Part shown: positions 15,988-24,728 of the stretch, piece by piece
How positions within the stretch are numbered: position 1 is the first letter of the stretch
Layout: each line of letters opens with the position of its first letter
Source of the DNA: Leucobacter sp. Ag1
GTDB lineage: Bacteria > Actinomycetota > Actinomycetes > Actinomycetales > Microbacteriaceae
Assembly (NCBI RefSeq): GCF_000980875.1
Contig: NZ_LAYO01000108.1
Coordinates: 1-64,000 of the forward strand
Direction of reading: 5' to 3'
DNA: 64,000 nucleotides
The notes under the pieces: model-generated
Databases searched by the model: none
Told to the model about the DNA's origin: nothing
What the model saw: the letters and a program-made list of their open reading frames with translations, nothing else
Program-made: the position numbers and the translations under genes

Positions 15988-18900
15988 ATGCTCGGTAGAC
16001 GATGGCTCGCGTCCGTGGCGGCGCTCAGCGTGGTGCTCACGGCACTGGTACCGCTCGGCGCGACGGCGGCGTCCGCCGCCGACAACGCGGTGCTGCAGCT
16101 CAAGAAGTCGCTCGTGGGGGAGCAGACGGTGTTCGCGCCGGGCGACACCTTCGAGTACGAGATCGTGGTGGGCTGCTCGTCCACCCTCGACCTGGGCTGC
16201 CTCGACGCCGCGCTCACCGACGCGCTGCCCGAACCCCTCGTGCTGAACCCCGCGAACCCGGAGCCCGTGACCGCGTCGGTCGCACCGGGCGGCACCGCGG
16301 ACGTGGTGCTCGACGGCACCACCGGGTTCACCGTCACGCCACAGCAGCAGGACGCCGACGGCAACACCGGCCTGCTCGCCGGCGGCACCATGACCGTGAC
16401 GGTCAACGTACAGGTCCCCGCCGATACCAGCGGCGAGTTCAACGGCGCCAAGATCACGAACACGGCGAAGGCGGACGCCGGCAACGCCGCCGAGGTGCAG
16501 TCCTCCGCCGACATCACCCTGCGGGTCGACACCACCTTGGCGGCGTCCATCTCGAAGCGGGTCTCGCCGGCGACCGTTCCGGCGGTGCCGGGTCGCGCGG
16601 TCGAGTGGACGATCGCCCCGGGCAACGCCTCGAACCAGACGGTCGACACGATCGTGATGCAGGATCCCACCGCGCCGCCCTTCACCTTCGCACCGAACCT
16701 CGAACTCGTCGGCGTCGACGTCACCGAACCCGCGGGGGCCACCGGTCACGAGGTGCAGTACTGGGTGACCGGCACCTGGACCAACGCGCCGCCGAACCCG
16801 ATCGGCAGCGCCGGAGGCGTGCGCGTCACCTTCACCGGATCCTTCAAGCCCGGTGCAACCGGCGAAGTGAAGCTGCGTACGCAGACGACCGATGCCGTCG
16901 CCGGGATCCCCGAGGGCGGATCGGTCGAGGCCGCCAACACGGCGCAGGCCACCGTCGAGAAGAACGGCGAGGCGAGCGAGCCCGTCACCGCAGACGCGAA
17001 GACCACGATCTCGGCGAGCGGCCCCGACGCGACGATCACCAAGACCTTCGACGACAGCACCCTGGTCGCGGGCCAGTCCACCGTCGCCACGATCACCGCG
17101 ACGAACGGCGCGCAGAACGTGCAGCGCCTCACCGTCACCGAGCCCTCGGCGGGCAAACCCGGCCTCGTGGCACAGGGCCTCGAGTTCACCGGTTTCGGCG
17201 AGGCGCTCGCCTGGCCGGTCGCGGCGAGCAGCGCGACCATCACCTACCGTTACACCGACTGCGCCGAGACCAGCGAGCGCACCACTCGCGTCGACTCGCT
17301 GCCCGCCGCGCAGAGCGGCTGCACCGTCGACGGCTTCACCATCGTGTTCGAAGCCGATGGTGACGGGATCCAGCCGGAGGCGTACGCGGCACTGCCCCTG
17401 CGCGTGGCCGCGCTGCCGGTGACGACCACCGCTGAGCTGCACAGCACCAACTTCGTCGATACGCAGGTCGAGAACGAGCTCGGCCAGACCGGTTCGGCCC
17501 AGACCGACGCGTCGTTCACCGTCAAACCGCTCGTCGTCGGGACCGAGGCGTCGAAGCGGATCACGCCCGCGGACATCTACGGGGTCCCGGGCACCCGCGC
17601 GAACGTGGCCCTCTCGGGCAAGGTGAGCGACGACTCCACGGTCGGGTCGACCGAGCTCGTCCTCACCGACCCGGTGGATCCCGCGACAGACGGGGACTTC
17701 TGGAACGCCTTCGCGCCCGCGCGGATCCACGACACCGACATCCCCAACTGCGTGGCGCTCAGCGTCAGCATCTGGTCGCGGGCCGACGGAGCCTGGAAGC
17801 CGCTCGCCGGCGCGACCGACGTGCAGGGTGCGCAGGCCAAGTGGGGCGTCGACATCCCGGCGAGCGTGCGCGCGGACGCCGGCGGGATCCGCTTCGCGTA
17901 CCGGCCGACGTGCGAGAGCACGCTGCCGCCCGGCTTCACCGCGCTCGTGAACCTCGACGTCGAGGTGATCGCCGCGCACAGCGGTCGCGAGACCTTCACC
18001 AACACCGTGCAGTCGTCCGTGCACAACGACGACGCCGTGGAGCCCGACGCGACCGACACGGCCGAGGCGCCGCTCGGCGTGCACCCGCTCGACGGTACCG
18101 GCCCCGACCTCGTCGACAAGCACTGGCTCGACGGCACGGTGCCCGCGCTGTCCGGCGAGGAGCGCACCGCGCGCATCGGCTGGAGCACGCAGGGCCTCAA
18201 GCTCACCGACATGACCATCACCGACCCGGCCTCACCGGGCGAGCTCTCGGACATCGCGACGTCCGTCTACGACGCGTTCGACCTCGTCCGCATCGCGCCC
18301 GTGACCCCGGCCTCCGATCCCCTGATCGCGAACGACCGGATCACCGCCGTCTTTCGCTACTCGGCGAGCGCGAGCGACTGGGTCGACATCACTTCCGCGG
18401 CGTGCGCCAACGGATGCGAGGGGAGGTTCGGCGGATATTCCCTCTTGCCCGCCGAGCAGAGCGACACCCTCGGAATCCGCGTCACGTACTCCGAACGCGT
18501 CGCGGAAGCCGGGGTCGGCGCATCCTACGATCGTCGCCCCCTGGACCTCGTGTTCCGGATCCGGGACACGCTGCGCAGCGACCCGAGCGCGTACGCGCTG
18601 GGTACGTTCCACGAGTACGGCTACAACACGGGAGAGCCCGGTCTCGTGCACAACTCCGTCGCCGCCCACGGGGTGAACACCGCGACCGGCATCGATCGCA
18701 CGAGCACCGACGGCGACCGCATCACGATCATCGACAGCCCGCTCAACGTGTCGCTGCAGAAGGAGTTCGATCAGAGCCAGCTCGGCCTGCCGCAGCCCGG
18801 CACCGATCCGGCAGACTATCCGCTGATCTCGGCGAAGCTCACCGCGAGCAACGACTCGGCCGTCCGCATCGCGTCGATGCGGATCAGCGACCCGGCGTCC

Positions 18901-21900
18901 GCGCAGGCGCAGCCGACGGCGTTCGACACGCTGAACCTGTTCTCCATCGACGGCGTGACCGCGCCCGCCGGACTCGCGGCGGCCGATGCGCGCATCGTGC
19001 TCACCCGCGGCGCGACCGCGGACGCGCCGATCACCGTCGCCGCGGCGCAGGCCCTCGCCCCGAGCGATCTCGCCGACGTCACCGGCGTCGAGGTCGTGTT
19101 CGCGAAGTCCGACGGCAGTCCGGTGATCGAGCCCGCCGCGACGGGCGTGCTCGACCTCACTTGGCAGCTGCGCGCCGAGAAGCGATCCGGCGGAGCGGTC
19201 GGGATCACCCCCGCGGGGGAGTCGATCCTCAACGAGGCGCACGCCGCGATCGACAGCCCCGGCAGGATCGCGTGCCCCGCCGACGGGTGCAGCACGGGAG
19301 AGGCGACCGCCGACGACGAGTTCCGCGTGGTCGAGGCCGACTACGCGATCCGCACGAAGAAGACGATCGCGCCCGGGACGGTTCCCGAGAACGGTTCGAC
19401 CTCCTACCGCACCACGCTCACCGGCCAGCCGCTCGGCAGCGCGCGCACCACGCTGCTCACCCTGACCGATGCGACGCCGACCTTCTGGAACACCATGGAG
19501 TACACGGGCGTCAGCATCCAGGTGCCGCGCCCGGTCAACCAGCTGCGCATGGACGTGCTGATCGGGGTCGACTTCGAACTGCAGGGCGGCGCGCTCGTCG
19601 CCGTCTGCGACGGGGTACCCGTCGATGCGTCATCGGACTGCTGGAAGACGGGCGACTGGGTGGACGTGCAACCGGGAAGCACGGCCCAGCTCGACCTGCC
19701 GGCCGGCGTCCCGGCGGGCGATGTGGTCGGCGTGCGCTTCTCGGCGCGGGACCTCGAGAACGGCGCGCCCGCGCAGTGGGAGCGTCCCTTCAACCCGACG
19801 CTGAACTACGAGCTGCAGACCGAGCGGCTCGAATATCTGCGCAGCGAGCCGATGCGGCGGGTCTCGACCACGCGACCGGGCCTCGACCCGAATCCGGGCG
19901 AGACCGAGCGCGGGGTCATCAGCGACACCGTCATCGCCGACGGCACCGCCCAGTTCGGTGCGGACCAGCGGTTCACCGACCAGAAGACGGACACCGCGAC
20001 GACCACGGTCACGCACCTGACGAACGCGATCAGGGTGACCAAGACCCGCGGCACCAACCCGCTGGTCAGCCCGAGCGCCACCATCCCCTACGTGATCACC
20101 GTCGCGAACACGGGTCAGTGGGACATGACCGGCTTCCGCGTGAGCGACCGGATCGGGCTGATCGACGGGCGCTCGCCGCTGGTCGAGCCGACCCCGGCCG
20201 CGTATGATTTCGCGGTCAGCGGCCCCGGCGCCCCGTCCGGCGCAACCGGATTCTCGGCCAGCCTCGACGAGAGCACGGGGATCCTCGACATCGTCAACGC
20301 CGATCCCGGATTCGTGTTCAAGGCGGGATGGACCCTGACCGTCAAGACCCCGCTGAAGTTCCGCGCCGGAGTCTCGCCCGACGTGACGATCGACAACCGG
20401 GTCTCGGCGACCTCCGATCGCCTGTTCGACACCTGCCAGTCGACCACGACCGACCTCAAGCCGAACCCGGACACCCACGAGGTCGCGACCTGCGCCGCGG
20501 AGACAGAGATCGGCGCGCGCGCCAGCGCCTCCGTCGCGCTGAAGAAGTGGGTCAAGGGCGACGGGGCTGGCGATCCCGCGACCGGTGCCGACGACCTCGG
20601 CGTGCTCAACGTGCTCGGCGACGGCACCGAGTGCGATCCGTCGACGCCGGGCCTCACCGATCGGGGCTTCACCTCGTACCCCTGCGCGCCGATCACCCGA
20701 CCCGGCGGACTCGCGACCTGGCGGCTCGACTTCCAGAACACGGGCAATGCGAACGCGCGGGTCATAGCGGCGGTCGACACGCTGCCCGATGTGAGCGACC
20801 AGGGCGTGATCGTGTCGAGCGGGCGCGGGTCGCAGTTCCACGTCACCCTCGCGGGGACGGCGGGCAGCAACCTGGGCGAGCTCGCGGACGCCGCCGACGG
20901 TCAGTTCGAGTTGTTCGGCTCGACCTCCGTGCAGAGCCAGACCTGCAACCAGAACGCGATCGAGCACTTCACCGAGGGCGCGGTCGTCGATCCCGCCTGC
21001 GGTTTCGATTGGCAGCCGCTCGCCGCCGGCATGGACGAGACGCAGCTGTCGAGCATCCGCTCGCTGCTCGTCGTGCTCCGGTTCGACGACCCGACGCGCG
21101 CGACGAAGCCGGGCCTGCGACCGGGCGAGACGCTGCGGCTCGAGTTCGATACGCGCACCCCGTGGGTGCTGCCGGTCGAGAGCGCCGTCGCCGACGGCCT
21201 GCCGGTCGCCTACAACTCCTTCGCGGGCGCCTCCCGGTCCGTCTCGACGGCGACGCAGCCCGAGCGCTCCGAGCTGGTGCTCGAGCCGCAGCGCGTCGGC
21301 ATCGCGACCGTCACGGCGCAGCTCCAGCTGCGCAAGGCGGTCGAGCGCGGCGGGTTCCCCGCCGGGGTCGAGCTGCCGGCCGCGTTCTCCCTGCGCGCCG
21401 ACTGCGTCTCCGGCACCGCGCCGGTAGCGCTCCTCGCCTCGAACGGCGACGACGCGAGCCGGACGACGGTGCCGGGCGACGGGACCCCAGTGTTCGTCAA
21501 CGCCGAGACCGGCCCGGTGAACCTGCCCCTCTTCGCGAAGTGCGGCATCACCGAGGACCCGGCGCCGGCCGGGGCGACGGTGTCGGTGGATCCGGCGGAC
21601 GGTGTCGTCGCCGAGCGGGATCTGTCGCAGAACGCCTCGGTGTGGAACCCCTACCGGGGCGAGACCGAGCGCTCGGCCGTCACCGTGACGAACACCTACA
21701 CGACCGGCGGCTTCACCGTGCGCAAGGTCGCGGATATGGGCGGCGCGGTCGATCAGGACGGCACGCCGATCGGCACCGCGCAGCGCTTCGCGTTCGCGGC
21801 GAGCTGCGACTACCTCGGCCAGGAGGTCCTGCCCCAGGCGCAGCGCGGCTTCGAGCTGCGGGCGGGCGAGACCCGAACGATCACGGGGATCCCGACCGAC

Positions 21901-23208
21901 GCGAACTGCCGCGTCACCGAGACCGACACGGGTACCGCGGTGGGGACGAGCACGACGGTCACGGGCGATTCGGCCGAGCCGCGCACCGAGGCCGGCGAAA
22001 TCGCCCGCTTCCGGGTCGTCTCGGGCACGACTCCGCAGGTCGCGGTCGAGTTCGTGAACCGCTTCACTACCGGCACGCTCAGCATCACCAAGGAGCTCAC
22101 CGGAGCCGGCGCGGAGCGCTGGGGCGACGGACCGTTCACGGTGCGGGTCGTGTGCACCCTCGCCGGGGCCCTGCCCGAGACCGTCTACGACGGTGGGGTG
22201 CAGGTGTCGCGCGCGGCACCCACCGCCACGGTCGAGCACCTGCCCACGGGCGCCGAGTGCACCGTCACCGAGACGGATCCGGGCGTCGCGACCGAGCACA
22301 CGACGGATCCGGCGGGCGGGCGCGTCACGATCGGCGACGACGCGGACGATCCCGTGGCCGCGGTGACGGTCGTCAACGAGTTCCGCACGGGCGCCTTCGA
22401 CGTGCTCAAGGAGGTCGCGGGCCCCGGTTCGCCGACGTTCTCCGACGGGCCGTTCGATTTCGGCTACGCCTGCACCTTCGGCGGCGAACGGATCGCCGAC
22501 GGCACGCTGACCCTGCGCGGCGACGGCTCGGGCGACCCGCTCCGGTCCGAGGCGGTACGCGGGCTGCCCGTCGGCGCGGAATGCGCGATCGCCGAGACCG
22601 GCACGGGCGGAGCCGACGAGACGCCGGCGCCCGTGAGCATCACGATTCCCGACGAGCAGGAGGGTGCGGAGTCGGTGGTGACCGCCGGATTCCTCAACGA
22701 GTTCTCGGCCGGCACCATGACCGTCGAGAAACGCCTCGACGGGCCCGGTGCCGAGCTGCCGAGCGCGCGGGACGCGCAGTTCACGATCCTCGCCACCTGC
22801 CAGGCGGAACGCGACGGCACGCTCGTCACGCTGCACGAGGCGAGCCTGCGGATCCGTGGCGGCCAGACCCTGCCCGTGGCCGACGCGAACGGCGACCCGG
22901 TGCAGCTGCCGTTCGGCGCGCACTGCTTCATCCGCGAGACCGACCGCGGCGGGGCCAGCGCCTCGACCGTCAGCCACGGCGACTACGTGAACGCGGCCGT
23001 GATCGCGCGCTCCGATGCGTCGCAGACGCTCGCGCTCGTCGCGACCAACACCTTCGAGCTCCCGGCCCCGAAGCCGGGCGGTACCGGCGGCGCGAACGGG
23101 ATCGCGGTGACGGGCGCGCCGCTCGGCACCCTGCTCGGCACGGCCGGAGCCGCGGCGCTCATCGCCCTGCTCGGCGGGGTGCTGCTGCTGCGCAGGCGGA
23201 GGTCGTAG
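15988..23208 (+). CDS. giant (about 2406 aa) anchored multidomain surface protein with DUF11-like and DUF5979-type repeats
   Basis: A signal peptide (about residues 1-32) precedes some 1,800 residues of beta-rich, Thr/Asp-rich modules with the Lys/Asn and VTN-type signatures of DUF11/SdrD-like isopeptide domains. The C-terminal 600 residues hold four to five clear repeats of the DUF5979 type, each starting near TGxFxVxKxV and ending near CxVTETD. A Pro/Gly stretch, IAVTG, a hydrophobic helix and RRRRS complete a variant LAxTG sorting signal. Spontaneous Lys-Asn bonds in such modules give stiff, protease-resistant stalks. The ATG at 15988 follows GGGGGAG; a TTG at 15958 is less likely. Probable adhesin or surface-layer-like stalk; the ligand is unknown. 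Confidence 0.85.
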   Translation: MLGRRWLASVAALSVVLTALVPLGATAASAADNAVLQLKKSLVGEQTVFAPGDTFEYEIVVGCSSTLDLGCLDAALTDALPEPLVLNPANPEPVTASVAPGGTADVVLDGTTGFTVTPQQQDADGNTGLLAGGTMTVTVNVQVPADTSGEFNGAKITNTAKADAGNAAEVQSSADITLRVDTTLAASISKRVSPATVPAVPGRAVEWTIAPGNASNQTVDTIVMQDPTAPPFTFAPNLELVGVDVTEPAGATGHEVQYWVTGTWTNAPPNPIGSAGGVRVTFTGSFKPGATGEVKLRTQTTDAVAGIPEGGSVEAANTAQATVEKNGEASEPVTADAKTTISASGPDATITKTFDDSTLVAGQSTVATITATNGAQNVQRLTVTEPSAGKPGLVAQGLEFTGFGEALAWPVAASSATITYRYTDCAETSERTTRVDSLPAAQSGCTVDGFTIVFEADGDGIQPEAYAALPLRVAALPVTTTAELHSTNFVDTQVENELGQTGSAQTDASFTVKPLVVGTEASKRITPADIYGVPGTRANVALSGKVSDDSTVGSTELVLTDPVDPATDGDFWNAFAPARIHDTDIPNCVALSVSIWSRADGAWKPLAGATDVQGAQAKWGVDIPASVRADAGGIRFAYRPTCESTLPPGFTALVNLDVEVIAAHSGRETFTNTVQSSVHNDDAVEPDATDTAEAPLGVHPLDGTGPDLVDKHWLDGTVPALSGEERTARIGWSTQGLKLTDMTITDPASPGELSDIATSVYDAFDLVRIAPVTPASDPLIANDRITAVFRYSASASDWVDITSAACANGCEGRFGGYSLLPAEQSDTLGIRVTYSERVAEAGVGASYDRRPLDLVFRIRDTLRSDPSAYALGTFHEYGYNTGEPGLVHNSVAAHGVNTATGIDRTSTDGDRITIIDSPLNVSLQKEFDQSQLGLPQPGTDPADYPLISAKLTASNDSAVRIASMRISDPASAQAQPTAFDTLNLFSIDGVTAPAGLAAADARIVLTRGATADAPITVAAAQALAPSDLADVTGVEVVFAKSDGSPVIEPAATGVLDLTWQLRAEKRSGGAVGITPAGESILNEAHAAIDSPGRIACPADGCSTGEATADDEFRVVEADYAIRTKKTIAPGTVPENGSTSYRTTLTGQPLGSARTTLLTLTDATPTFWNTMEYTGVSIQVPRPVNQLRMDVLIGVDFELQGGALVAVCDGVPVDASSDCWKTGDWVDVQPGSTAQLDLPAGVPAGDVVGVRFSARDLENGAPAQWERPFNPTLNYELQTERLEYLRSEPMRRVSTTRPGLDPNPGETERGVISDTVIADGTAQFGADQRFTDQKTDTATTTVTHLTNAIRVTKTRGTNPLVSPSATIPYVITVANTGQWDMTGFRVSDRIGLIDGRSPLVEPTPAAYDFAVSGPGAPSGATGFSASLDESTGILDIVNADPGFVFKAGWTLTVKTPLKFRAGVSPDVTIDNRVSATSDRLFDTCQSTTTDLKPNPDTHEVATCAAETEIGARASASVALKKWVKGDGAGDPATGADDLGVLNVLGDGTECDPSTPGLTDRGFTSYPCAPITRPGGLATWRLDFQNTGNANARVIAAVDTLPDVSDQGVIVSSGRGSQFHVTLAGTAGSNLGELADAADGQFELFGSTSVQSQTCNQNAIEHFTEGAVVDPACGFDWQPLAAGMDETQLSSIRSLLVVLRFDDPTRATKPGLRPGETLRLEFDTRTPWVLPVESAVADGLPVAYNSFAGASRSVSTATQPERSELVLEPQRVGIATVTAQLQLRKAVERGGFPAGVELPAAFSLRADCVSGTAPVALLASNGDDASRTTVPGDGTPVFVNAETGPVNLPLFAKCGITEDPAPAGATVSVDPADGVVAERDLSQNASVWNPYRGETERSAVTVTNTYTTGGFTVRKVADMGGAVDQDGTPIGTAQRFAFAASCDYLGQEVLPQAQRGFELRAGETRTITGIPTDANCRVTETDTGTAVGTSTTVTGDSAEPRTEAGEIARFRVVSGTTPQVAVEFVNRFTTGTLSITKELTGAGAERWGDGPFTVRVVCTLAGALPETVYDGGVQVSRAAPTATVEHLPTGAECTVTETDPGVATEHTTDPAGGRVTIGDDADDPVAAVTVVNEFRTGAFDVLKEVAGPGSPTFSDGPFDFGYACTFGGERIADGTLTLRGDGSGDPLRSEAVRGLPVGAECAIAETGTGGADETPAPVSITIPDEQEGAESVVTAGFLNEFSAGTMTVEKRLDGPGAELPSARDAQFTILATCQAERDGTLVTLHEASLRIRGGQTLPVADANGDPVQLPFGAHCFIRETDRGGASASTVSHGDYVNAAVIARSDASQTLALVATNTFELPAPKPGGTGGANGIAVTGAPLGTLLGTAGAAALIALLGGVLLLRRRRS

Positions 23209-23241
23209 GCGGCGCCGCGCGGGATCCGGAGCGGATCCGAC

Positions 23242-23274
23242 GGAGGGGCGGGGGCCGAGGATCCCCGCCCCTCC
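23242..23274. terminator. bidirectional terminator between the giant gene and GntR
   Basis: A perfect 12-bp stem (GGAGGGGCGGGG paired with CCCCGCCCCTCC) with a 9-base loop lies between two converging stop codons. Confidence 0.8.
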
Positions 23275-23280
23275 CGGGCG

Positions 23281-23934
23281 TTATCGCGGCGGCAGCTGGA
23301 ACACCGCGGACGTGGCGTTCTCCGCCGCGGCGGTGTCCTGCGCGCGGGTCGCCGCGGCGAGATCCGCGATCTGCTCGGCCGCCCGGTCGATATCGAAGAG
23401 CTCGAGCACGCGTTGCGACCGCACCTTGAAGGCGAGGCCGTCGACGGACTCGCGGCAGAGCTTGACCAGCAGCGGGTTGCCGCACTCGCGCTCGAAGAGC
23501 TCGAAGGTGGGGAAGCCGTACTTGCGGACCTCGAGCGGCTCGCGTCGCTCGAGCGCGTCGCGGAATCGGTCCAGCTGGTCGGCGATCCGCGCGGCGGTGC
23601 GCGCAGAGAGCCGCGGCACGGCAAGGCGCACCACGCCGGAGTAGATGACGCCGAGGGTCTGCATCGCGACGACCGTCTCATCGTCGCTGGGGTTCGCGAC
23701 CCGGGTGTAGCGGTTCGGTTCCATGTCGACGAGGCCCATGCGGGCGAGTTCGTTGATGGCGTCGCGGATGGGCGTGCGCGAGACGCCGAGCCACTCCTGC
23801 AGCTCCTTGTCGTGCAACGCCTCGCCGGGTTCGAAGGTCCCGTCCATGATCCCCTCGCGCAGGCGCTCGCGAACCGTGTCGCGGAGCAGGACGCGTGCGG
23901 GTGTCGCGGCCGAGACGGTCTTCGGGACGGGCAT
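23281..23934 (-). CDS. GntR-family transcriptional regulator (divergent pair, left member)
   Basis: A 217-aa GntR regulator whose N-terminal 80 residues are nearly the same as those of the divergent neighbour at 24041 (shared HDKELQEWLGVSRTPIRDAI). The helical C-terminal domain is more divergent. The ATG at 23934 begins MPVP like the neighbour's and follows TGAGG; a GTG at 23946 would place the ribosome site inside the gene. The two genes share a 106-bp intergenic region and so probably share an operator. Ligand unknown. Confidence 0.85.
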   Translation of the reverse strand: MPVPKTVSAATPARVLLRDTVRERLREGIMDGTFEPGEALHDKELQEWLGVSRTPIRDAINELARMGLVDMEPNRYTRVANPSDDETVVAMQTLGVIYSGVVRLAVPRLSARTAARIADQLDRFRDALERREPLEVRKYGFPTFELFERECGNPLLVKLCRESVDGLAFKVRSQRVLELFDIDRAAEQIADLAAATRAQDTAAAENATSAVFQLPPR

Positions 23935-24040
23935 GCTGATCCTCACTGAGCGGCGCGATGGGGGAATACCAACATTTTATCGGGGGATCCTATTTGCGAT
24001 ACTGAATAGCGAAGCGCCACAGACCAGATGAGGGAGACGC

Positions 24041-24688
24041 ATGCCGGTTCCGGCGAAGAAGAACGAGTCGCAGAACCAGCGCGTGCTCCTGCGCGATGTG
24101 GTGCAGGAGCGGATCCGAGACGCGATCATGGACGGCACGCTCGAGCCGGGCGAGGTCCTCCACGACAAGGAGCTGCAGGAGTGGCTCGGCGTCTCGCGCA
24201 CGCCCATCCGCGACGCCATCAACGAACTCGCCCGGTCGGGCCTGATCGAGATGGAGCCCAACCGCTACACGCGCGTGGCGACGCCCCGCAAGGAGGAGAC
24301 GCTCGAGGCGATGCAGACCCTCGGCGTGCTGCTCGGCGGCGTGGTGCGCCTCGCCGTCCCCCGCCTCGACGCGAAAGCGCGGACGAAGGTCGCGTCCGAT
24401 CTCGACCGGGTCGCCGAGGGACTCGCCGGAGGCGACGTGCGCCGAGCGCGCGACACGATCTTCGCCGTGTGGGATCGTCTCGCCAAGGCCTCGGGCAACC
24501 AGCTGCTCCAGGGCGTCTACCACGATGCGACGTCGGGTCTCTTCTTCAAGATCCCGCCGGAGTTCTTCGTCGAGCTGTTCGACCAGGCCGAGATGCAGCG
24601 ACTGATCGCCCGGCTCGCCGAGGCGATCTCGGAGGGCGATGCGGTGCGGGCCGAGCTCGCGACCGAGGCGATCTACCAGCTGCCCTGA
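24041..24688 (+). CDS. GntR-family transcriptional regulator (divergent pair, right member)
   Basis: A 215-aa paralogue of the adjacent GntR protein, with winged helix at about residues 14-80 and a helical effector domain that lacks a clear metal-binding His set. GAGGGAGA lies just before the ATG. It converges with the P-type ATPase gene 40 bases away, which is therefore probably not its operon partner. Regulation of itself and its sister through the shared 24-kb intergenic region is the simplest reading. Confidence 0.85.
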   Translation: MPVPAKKNESQNQRVLLRDVVQERIRDAIMDGTLEPGEVLHDKELQEWLGVSRTPIRDAINELARSGLIEMEPNRYTRVATPRKEETLEAMQTLGVLLGGVVRLAVPRLDAKARTKVASDLDRVAEGLAGGDVRRARDTIFAVWDRLAKASGNQLLQGVYHDATSGLFFKIPPEFFVELFDQAEMQRLIARLAEAISEGDAVRAELATEAIYQLP

Positions 24689-24728
24689 GGGCCCGAGGCA
24701 GCCGACCGTTCCACGCCCGGTGGCCGGT

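Noticed and set aside
15543-16742. Long leftward frame of about 400 aa containing the LapA-like protein
   Set aside because: The part beyond 15821 is the mirror of the giant surface-protein gene; the ATG at 15821 with its ribosome site starts the real gene.
19630-22977. 1115-aa leftward open frame inside the giant gene
   Set aside because: Antisense of repeat-rich coding sequence, Arg/Gly/Ala-rich with no recognisable fold; the sense frame has a signal peptide and sorting signal.
23935-24040. Operator shared by the divergent GntR genes
   Set aside because: Several weak partial inverted repeats are present (for example TATCG...CGATA), but none is symmetrical enough to name.
24041-24688. Recent horizontal transfer of the GntR genes or erm
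   Set aside because: Base composition and codon preference look like their neighbours by eye and no integrase, IS or target-site duplication is visible.
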